From contig OZ023206.1 in the NCBI GenBank assembly GCA_963995525.1, positions 44,319,018-44,383,017 of the forward strand: a stretch of 64,000 nucleotides of DNA. The letters are read 5' to 3'. Position 1 is the stretch's first letter. Every line of letters starts with the position of its first letter. The DNA comes from Escarpia spicata. Its lineage: Eukaryota > Annelida > Polychaeta > Sabellida > Siboglinidae. Shown piece by piece: positions 56,777 through 64,000 of the stretch. The notes under the pieces are model-generated. The model was given only the letters and a program-made list of their open reading frames with translations. It made no database searches and was not told where the DNA came from. The translations under genes and the position numbers were made by a program.

Positions 56777-57120
56777 AGTAATATTTACCAAATGTCAGAG
56801 AACAAACTACACCAGTACATGTATTTAAACACCATGGCGTGCTCGCAGATACTCAATGTTTGTCCATTGATAGGCCGTAGCCATCACAGTGTTGAATTAT
56901 TAAATGATAAGTTTCTTGCTATGCTATTGATACTCATTATTCTGTCTGCGTCTTCTCCATATTGCCAAGTCCATGACACAGGGGCCGTTTTGCCGAAGTA
57001 TTCGCCACACGACCGTGGTTCGTGCAATTGCTAGATTACGTATTACCAAAAAATAGATTAGCGAACGATGTTGTTTCGTCGACACAGTTCACCAATCTAC
57101 CGATTGAGGCACCACTATCG
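56777..57120. other. Right flank of the insertion site, no gene seen
   Basis: AT-rich host sequence. It should be contiguous with 31,190 in an empty allele. A 107-codon frame crossing the element boundary (56,711-57,034) is not supported. Confidence 0.6.
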
Positions 57121-57303
57121 GATTTCATGGTATAAGCTCCACCCACTGTCAAACGACTGCTAAAATGACATACGCGAAGTAGGCAACCAACGCAACGAAT
57201 TTAGACCCGTTGGGTGGCGTACGTTATTGTGACGCCACGCCGATGTAGAGATATAGCGGTTTCGCTGCGGTTTAAAAGTGGGTGGAGCTTATAATATGAA
57301 ATC
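57121..57303. mobile_element. Short MITE with ~27-bp terminal inverted repeats
   Basis: gatttcatggtataagctcc and acccact at the left (57,121-57,147) match the reverse complement of 57,277-57,303 with two mismatches. About 130 bp of non-coding sequence lies between. No target duplication could be fixed. Superfamily unknown. Confidence 0.65.
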
Positions 57304-58584
57304 AAGAAATGGCGAAGTGCGTTTGTCTGAACCTAAGCAAATGAGGAAAACAGCGCCGCAGTCGGAAGATTAGTGTACTGAGTACCCGCCGCCAACATCG
57401 TTCGGAACCGTACAGAACACAAAAAACGGCATGATTGTAGTACCATTTATCGATGTTCTTTGAGCGGTTACCGGAAAATCTAGATGACGCTACAATAACA
57501 AAAAGTGCATCCTTTCAAGTTATACAAAGATCGTCGGGACAGGTCGAGCCGTGAGGGTGCTAGTGACCGTAGAATTTCATGTTTTAGACGTGTTCTGAGT
57601 TGTTCATTTTTAGCTCGCTTATCTATTTTTGGTATTACTAGCATATTGCGTTTTACATTTCGAACAACTGCTTTTCGATATAAACGGGAACATTTTTACA
57701 GACATATCTGATTTGCTGTTGGTTTTCTTCGCCGCCGTGCCTGCGTAAGTTCAGTTTAATTTAACCTTGACGGGAACACGTTCCAAAGGATTAGGGGGTA
57801 TTATCGGGGGCACATTGAAAAAAGGTATCGTGACTCGCCAGATTATAAAGGTGCAGGGACCCGTGATCGTCTGGCTCTGTGCATCCACCTATGTAATAAC
57901 CAAAGAATATACAACATTTTTATTTAAAATACTAAATCTTCAGATTCTATGCAGACAGCCACTGTGCCTTGAGTTCCATGACAGGGGGAAAATCAGAGGA
58001 GATAGCCTCACTCCGCACATGCGCAAAAATCAAGTCATATTAGTGATCGACCGGAAGATGGCCCCATTCAGTCAATGCATGCGAACGAGTTATCATCGCC
58101 ATTTTATCTTCTCTATATGATGGCAACCTCCGTCTTAGTACGCAATGGCAGGGTAGATATGCCAGATTTCCTATAGTTATATTGTGTTCACAGCAACTGT
58201 GGTAATCATTCTCCTCCGACGTGTCCATGTTTACACGTGACAGCATCTTTAGCGCACGTTTCATTCATCGATGCTTTGAAAGGAAGACGAATGATATACT
58301 TACTGGACTGAGCCTTCCTTGTGTCAATGTTAACCAAGTTGTCAGCATCTATCTTGATCGCAGTTCTTCTTTGATACAGCTAAGCCAGTAAGTAATATGT
58401 ATAATAATTGTTTGGTTATGGCACGCGAAGATGTTTTAATATAAACAAAACACCATAAAAGTTGTTGGAAAATTAAAACAAATATTACAGATAATGCTGT
58501 AGGTCCATGCTTTGGCAAGTCGGGCGAATAAGGGATTTGTAATATTGGCATTATTATCCTATAACAGTTATCGTCTAGCCTATG
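57304..58584. other. Intergenic sequence, nothing recognised
   Basis: Several short frames on both strands (60-117 codons) without recognisable domains. No convincing exon. Confidence 0.5.
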
Positions 58585-59180
58585 CCAGTAGTTCTCAAAA
58601 CAGAGAGTCACCCCTCCCTGGGCCAGGGATCGTTTGGCAATTTCAGGGGGCTCTTCTGATGGTATTGTCATTGTGTAATTGGGGATCAGCTGATGGTACT
58701 TTTTGCTTAAAGCTTGACCAACCACGTTGGAAATATTTATATTGCAAAGGATATTATCTTGAAGCTGAAAGGTGGGATTTGTAAACAGGATATCCCCTGG
58801 AAACAAATGCCCTGAATTCGCACCGTTTTAAGAACCTGTGACAGGACACGAACTCTGTTCATGATATATTTCTATTCCACACACAAGTCGATTCGCTGAC
58901 AAGTGCAAAGGTAATGTTGCCGCGATCAAAGAGGAATTTTAGCTTTTACCGGTATCACAAAAAAAAAGAAACTTCTCTAAACTTGGCCAGAACATGTCTG
59001 AGAATTACAACTGACCTGCCTCATTGATATGTTCGGCTGCTCAAATCTTAGAAATTTTAACTCCAATGGAACTTCTTGATAATATTTGTATTCCTAAAAT
59101 TATTATAATTCAAGTGCTATGGTGAATTTCTAACCTGAAACTTTAACAATAATGACAAAAACAATTTTGAGAACCACTGG
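58585..59180. mobile_element. hAT-type non-autonomous transposon (MITE, ~596 bp)
   Basis: Left end CCAGTAGTTCTCAAAA (58,585-58,600) pairs with right end TTTTGAGAACCACTGG (59,165-59,180) with one mismatch. The CAGTGGTTCTCAA end is typical of hAT elements. The flanks CTAGCCTAT and CTAGGCAT may be a worn 8-bp target duplication. No transposase inside; the 154-codon minus-strand frame overlapping it starts at a non-ATG codon and is not supported. Confidence 0.7.
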
Positions 59181-60035
59181 ACTAGGCATACAGTCTAGCT
59201 ACAGTATAGTGTGTAGAAAGTCCAAAACGGGTTTACATAATGGCTTCAATAACTACACGATTTATTCAACATGTACATTTACTAGTACGCATTATGTATC
59301 AAACATAATCGTAAATGAGAACGGAATAATATAGAAAACACTTGTAAACTGTTGTAGAAGAGTTATGATAATTTGAGGCCAAGTGATAAGATACATGATT
59401 CTTGGATGTATTTCTTTAAAATAGACATATGCCCTGATGATTTAATAGTAAGTGTTTTGGATGATGGCCACCACATCTTAGATCATCTTAATAATCATGG
59501 TGGTTGATTTAGGTAATTACTACAACTCTACACCCTGTGTGATAACAGCACCTAAAGATGACTTGAAATAATCAAGTAGTACACTGCATGACAAGTTTGG
59601 GATCTAGATTACTTCATAAAAAACTGCTTCTTTTTTTACAGGCATATAATAAAAAAGGAGGCTGTGGTACCCACAAATATATAACATGTTTCATTTGTAT
59701 ATGACATCATGTAAGTGGAGTTATATATATAATGTGATGATATATCATTATATTGTAAACAATACATTATTAGGCTCTATTATTTATTGTTTAAATAATA
59801 TATTATAATAATGTGTGTTATTATAATGTTTAATGTGGTGGTATATGGTTTATTATATGTCAACAAAGCAAGGCTTGCATTAATTCATCTATGAACAAGT
59901 AAATCATCCCTCCACTGCTAACTGGTATCTAAGCCTTTCGTTGTTTTGCCTAATGTATAATATGTCGAAATCCCGTTTCATTCCTACCCGGGTCAGAAAT
60001 TCGTGGCATCACATTCCAGAAAGCATTTCACATTA
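59181..60035. other. AT-rich intergenic sequence
   Basis: High AT with short TA-rich runs (59,720-59,830). Nothing recognisable as coding. Confidence 0.6.
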
Positions 60036-60875
60036 AATTATCACTGTCAGTTTGTGACAAAACATAATAGTAGATGAATGACAATAAATAATTTATTGTA
60101 ATTATTACCATTGTTAAATGGTGACAACATTTTGCAGTTGACGTTTGACAATACATCTTACCTGTCTGTTGGTGACGGCACATTACATTGTATTTGTGAC
60201 AGTACATGATCACTGTCTGTTGGTGACAACACCTTGCAGTGCACGTTTGACAGTGCAGTTTCACTGTCAGTTAGCGACAACACATTGCAGTGGAAATGTG
60301 ACATTACTGCAGTAAATAATCACTGTCAGTTCGTGACAAAACTTAGTAGATTAAAGACAATGAATTGCCATTTTTCAATTGGTGACAACACATTAGAGTG
60401 GACATGTGACAATACATTATCCGTGTCTGTTGGTGACAGCACATTGCAGTGCACGTATGACAGTACTTTATCACTGTATGTTGGTGACAACACATTGCAG
60501 TGCACGTTTAACAGTACATTACCAATGTCAGTTGGTGAAAAAAGACATAGTAGATAACAATAAATTACCATTGACAATTGGTGACAACATTTTGCATTGC
60601 ACGTTTGACAGTACATTGTCACTGTCAGTTGGTGACAACACATTGCAGTGGACGTATAACAGTACATTATCACTGTCATTTGGTGACAGTGCATTGCTGT
60701 GGACATGTGACATTATTACAATAAATTATCACTGTCAGTTGGTGACACAACATAGTAGATGAATGACAATAAATTAACATTGTCAATTGGTGAAAATACT
60801 TTGCAGTGCAGAAATGACAGTACGTTATTCCTGTGTGTTGGTGACAACACATTGCAGTGCACGTATGACAAAAAT
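60036..60875. repeat. Minisatellite, ~51-bp unit (~16 copies)
   Basis: Diverged units of gacaacacattgcagtgcac plus gtttgacagtacattatcac plus tgtcagttggt. Both strands give open frames of 60-126 codons made only of the repeat. Units are more diverged than in the other arrays, so the array is older. Confidence 0.9.
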
Positions 60876-60913
60876 CAACAATTATGTCGTTTTTGGTATA
60901 GCAAAATATTTGT

Positions 60914-61054
60914 TTATGGCAGCGGAAGAAGACGACCAGACGATGTAAACTCAATTGGTTGCAGTAATGGACGTGATCCCACCTTCAGCACGACCATGCG
61001 TAGCTGCTTCAACAAGTCTGTCATCGGATTTATATCGAATTTGTGGCGCTCCAT
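60914..61054 (-). other. Small open frame (46 codons), unsupported beyond its sequence
   Basis: ATG at 61,054 (MERHKFDINPMTDLLKQLRM) to TAA at 60,914. The composition looks protein-like but no family is recognised. A second minus-strand open stretch (about 61,084-61,330) just upstream also looks protein-like. They may be exons of an unknown gene or of an old transposon. Confidence 0.2.
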
Positions 61055-62739
61055 TTCTTGCCTTTAAGACTAAGATGTAATTGTTACATGATATGCACAA
61101 GCACATTTTGCTTGACTTTTTGGTTGGGTTGTCGAGTACATGTCAACCAGGTCCTAGCAACTTGTCCCATGGTCATTCGGACAGAGACGTTGAGTCCGAC
61201 GTGGAGTGTGAGTAGGATGATGTCCACAGTAGAGTCGTTCGTTGTGCTGGCAGTTCTGTTGGTCACTTTCAGCCGCTGCTCCAGAAAGTCCGTAAGTTTG
61301 GCGACAAAATGGGAGTCCTTTCAGTCTTTGTGGAACCAGAGCCATAACATGTAAATTAGAAGAATTATATTCTTATTAAAGTAGATATTAATGGTGTCGC
61401 TCAGGCCATTGGCTATATACCAGTGCAGGATTTATCACGAGTGCACAAATTCTACAAAACACTTTGCTCCAAAACAATTCTTACTCAATACCGACATCAG
61501 CAGGGAAAGTCTTTGCTGACAGCTTATGTCTGCCTTTTGAAAACTGGGAAATGGCCTCTGAAAGATCCCTCTTTTTCTTACATTCAAACACTGTAGTGCT
61601 CATTCACTTTGGCCAACTTGTAATATTTCTAAACCAGTATTTTTAATAGATGCATTTTGGTAACATTTACGATAACAAATGTAGAAATTCGTAAACAATT
61701 ATTACTAAAATATTACTGAATCAATTACCAAAACACACCACATACTTAATATGTGATATATAGATGTTTGTTTACACTTACAAAAAAAAAAATAATAATA
61801 AGCAACATATTATATGCGTTACGGGTTTGTATTAATACTTTCTGAGATGTTGTGATGATGTTTGTTAACTTATTTGTTTACTATATCAGTGACTTTGCAA
61901 TCTGTGTAAAAACTTCTTTGGAAGAAAGTCACTTGAAGATTATGTTCGAGCTTATCTTTCTTATCCCATACAAATAGTTTTTATGCAATTTTATATGCCT
62001 ATTCGTCTTCACCTTCACACTGCTATCTTCCATTCTCATACACTCTAATAATACAATTAAACTGTTGTGCTTTATAATGTCTTTTGTACTATAATTTACT
62101 TATAAGAAACATAAGACAACCAACTACATAGGGTGAACCCTATACAGCAAATCCTTGTTAAATTTGCTGATCTTGAATCTGATAGTGAATGTTAATATGC
62201 AACTGTAAAATAGCTTCGGTTATGATATAAGTGATTTATATTCAAATTCAGATTCAGACTTTTATTACCAAGTAACATTTAAAATGAGGGCAGATGGGAG
62301 TCTTCTTTTTGCTAAAATCAACAATCACAGAAAACATGAAAGTATAACAAACACATATTAAGTAATAGCTAAGGATGACCAGAAAACATCTTTAAGAAAC
62401 AATGTAATTTAACATCTCCCCTCCTCTACTCATAAGTTCGTAGCTTACACTGAATCATCCTTAGAAAACCTATGGGAATTGTGTAATGTTGCACGTCAGT
62501 GTTTTGAAATCATTCTCAACTTGTTATGTATTAATCTTGAATTGATGCTAGTCAAGTTTACGTGTTAGCGTTTAATATAATTTACAATTTTATGTACATT
62601 CATATTGTCATATTACAAAATACAATCAAAAGCAAGAGTGTTTGTTGCATTACTCAGAAACAACAAGTGTTCAAATTATTAGCATGGATGTATAGTTTGT
62701 TTATGAATAGTGAATTTTAAAAGAATAAAATACACATAC
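61055..62739. other. AT-rich intergenic sequence, nothing firmly recognised
   Basis: Only short frames. The aaattcagattcagactttt stretch at 62,239-62,258 could be a worn retroelement tail. No further structure seen. Confidence 0.5.
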
Positions 62740-62893
62740 TTCACAATCTTCAGCCACCGGTGCTTGAAATCTTGCAATGTGAACGTTGTTCCCTTGTAGC
62801 GGTGATATATTGCAAAGAAGCTTTCATTATCATCCGTTGTCGATGCTCGTGGATGCTCTACTCCAACGTCGACATTCAGAAGACTCCTCTGTT
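62740..62893 (-). CDS. Candidate coding exon, unknown protein
   Basis: On the minus strand, an open segment ends at a consensus donor (GTGAA/GTATGTG at 62,740/62,739). It may begin after an AACATAG acceptor near 62,894, though that acceptor is weak. It contains VDVGVEHPRASTTDDNES followed by FFAIYHRYKG and FTLQDFKHRWLKIV. A stop lies upstream at about 62,936. The protein-like composition is clear. The EHPRASTTDD phrase recalls predicted multi-exon, repetitive invertebrate proteins, possibly transposon-derived, but I cannot name the family. It lies on the same strand as, and downstream of, the place where the 21.4-kb exon homologue would fall beyond the window edge. Confidence 0.35.
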
Positions 62894-63489
62894 CGTGGCT
62901 CTCTATGTTTGTTGTCACTTCAACACATTTTTTTTACAAAGTAATTTTTTATGTCAAGACAAATGTATAATAATAAATAACGGTTAATAAAAATTGATGT
63001 CATGGTGACGTTACAATAGTAACTTTTCTTGGATGAGTGTAGCTTCAAAAATTAGGATAAATGAAAAGTTCACAATGAATAATTAAATAATTACAAAGGA
63101 TGATATTCCACAACTGTTTCACGTGTTACAACAAAAAGTTACAAGAAATAAACCAAAATAGTGATAATAAGAAAGAGAGGTATTTCATATAAAAATACCT
63201 GTCGAACAATATTCTCTTCCTTGACAAATATATTTTGAAAATATCGTAAAAGCAGTCTGTCCATCTTAATTACTTTGGTGGACAAAAACTATTGAAAATT
63301 GGTTTGTACTACCTGAACAGTATGCAATTACATAAGGGAGCTTGGACGGACTGGAGATAAGTTTAACTCCCAACATGTCTGCGAGTGGTGATGCAATTGG
63401 ATTTTTCTGGTGAGCCTAAAGAGGATTGCAGTATGACAATTTTGGGGAGCCTCAACTCTCCAATATTCACCACATTTTGATGCCTGTGT
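62894..63489. other. AT-rich, presumably intronic sequence
   Basis: No coding signal seen. It would be intron if the exons on either side belong to one minus-strand gene. Confidence 0.4.
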
Positions 63490-63820
63490 ACGAAAGTAAA
63501 AGTAAATGCTTATATAGCGCAATATCCAGTACTCAGGACAGTTCAATGCGCTTTATGCGTTACTCCCTGGCAGACCTGATCATTCGAACATTAGCTCGAC
63601 TTCTCTGGGAAGCATCCAGCCACGCAGCAATTAATGTTCGAACACTATTCGTACACAAATACCCATCACTGTCTATAGCCAGGTGATCATTCATACAGCT
63701 AAATGAACTGGAGCAATGTAGAGGGAATGAACTTGCCGAAGGTTCGACACGGCAGCACACGATTGGAACCCGGGTTCTCTCGGTTGACAGTTGGACGCTC
63801 TAGCCACTGTGCTCGACACC
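63490..63820 (-). mobile_element. tRNA-derived SINE
   Basis: On the minus strand the head carries an A-box-like AGTGGCTAGAGCG and a B-box-like GGGTTCCAATC (63,820-63,755). A body of about 200 bp follows, then a 3' tail gcgctatataagcatttact, a tail type shared by many invertebrate SINEs. Full length is about 330 bp. Overlapping short frames on both strands are not genes. Confidence 0.65.
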
Positions 63821-64000
63821 TACTACATCTATGTATGCCATCTTTTTGATATAAAATGGCATCAATTTAGCTACAGTACAGTTATCAACTAGTTAGCACA
63901 GATAAGCAACCGAACAGCCCCACCAAAATTACGGTACTGTATTCAACAAAGAAATAAACTCCACCAAAAAAATACATTGCAAAATAAATTACATGATGTA
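63821..64000. repeat. Window end, homologous to the 21.28-kb segment
   Basis: 63,939-64,000 (gtattcaacaaagaaataaa, then ccaccaaaaaaatacattgc) matches 21,276-21,336 with few differences and in the same orientation. The match continues beyond the window. The rest of this stretch holds nothing recognised. Confidence 0.75.

Noticed and set aside
58342..58806. 154-codon minus-strand frame
   Set aside because: Starts at a non-ATG codon, overlaps the hAT-like MITE end, and shows no domain.
60028..60954. Overlapping frames of 60-126 codons on both strands
   Set aside because: All are readings of the diverged 51-bp minisatellite.

Overview
This is eukaryotic, metazoan DNA, most likely from a marine invertebrate. 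A mollusc or another lophotrochozoan is my guess, not something the sequence proves. The evidence is several families of decayed non-LTR retrotransposons, a tRNA-derived SINE, a tandem C2H2 zinc-finger gene, a KRAB-free Crypton-type recombinase relic, split exons with GT/AG borders, abundant micro- and minisatellites, and AT-rich intergenic DNA. There is no bacterial-type operon. The only dense gene cluster (22.6-27.7 kb) is GC-rich, intron-free and virus-like.

Layout. (1) 1-16.03 kb is a giant imperfect palindrome. Its arms carry a dead CR1-like LINE, a dead RTE-like LINE, long non-coding sequence, minisatellites of about 63 and 51 bp, a TAG/CTA trinucleotide tract and, at the axis, about 600 bp of (GTGA)n. 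(2) 16.0-22.2 kb holds a hairpin, a tRNA-like sequence, a Crypton/DUF3504-type tyrosine recombinase relic whose Arg-motif segment has expanded into a 52-bp minisatellite, a palindromic MITE-like repeat, a 10-finger C2H2 protein (minus strand) and one candidate exon. (3) 22.2-27.7 kb is an endogenous Polinton/adintovirus-like gene cassette: NADAR protein, packaging ATPase, small basic protein, conserved 238-aa protein, membrane proteins, chromodomain integrase (internally deleted and with a stop), a virion-type 280-aa protein, a basic pVI/pX-like protein, and the first 30 codons of a major-capsid-type gene cut off next to a CR1 fragment. (4) 27.7-30.8 kb has the CR1 fragment and a minus-strand LINE whose endonuclease segment is tandemly triplicated (246 bp).

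(5) 31,197-56,770 is the most remarkable object: a 25.6-kb palindromic element with matching termini (AGTAGTATG...CATACTACT), flanked on both sides by the same 6-bp direct repeat GGTGAT. Each arm runs from the terminus through a tRNA-like sequence, three minisatellite families (54, 46 and 61 bp) and a TACCC-type tract to the 3' end of a protein-primed-type DNA polymerase B gene. Two different fragments of that gene meet head to head at the axis. I read it as a symmetric, fold-back (defective-genome-like) derivative of a Polinton/adintovirus in which one genome end was duplicated. It was then inserted with a 6-bp target duplication by an integrase supplied in trans.

(6) 56.8-64.0 kb is AT-rich host DNA with two MITEs, a 51-bp minisatellite, a candidate exon and a tRNA-SINE. 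The last ~60 bp are homologous to the DNA beside the 21.4-kb exon.

How the parts relate. The structural cassette and the palindromic element look like two wrecked pieces of related viruses: the first keeps morphogenesis genes, the second keeps only a polymerase terminus plus the genome ends. Neither can be autonomous. Everything stated about families rests on recognition by eye; no similarity search was run.
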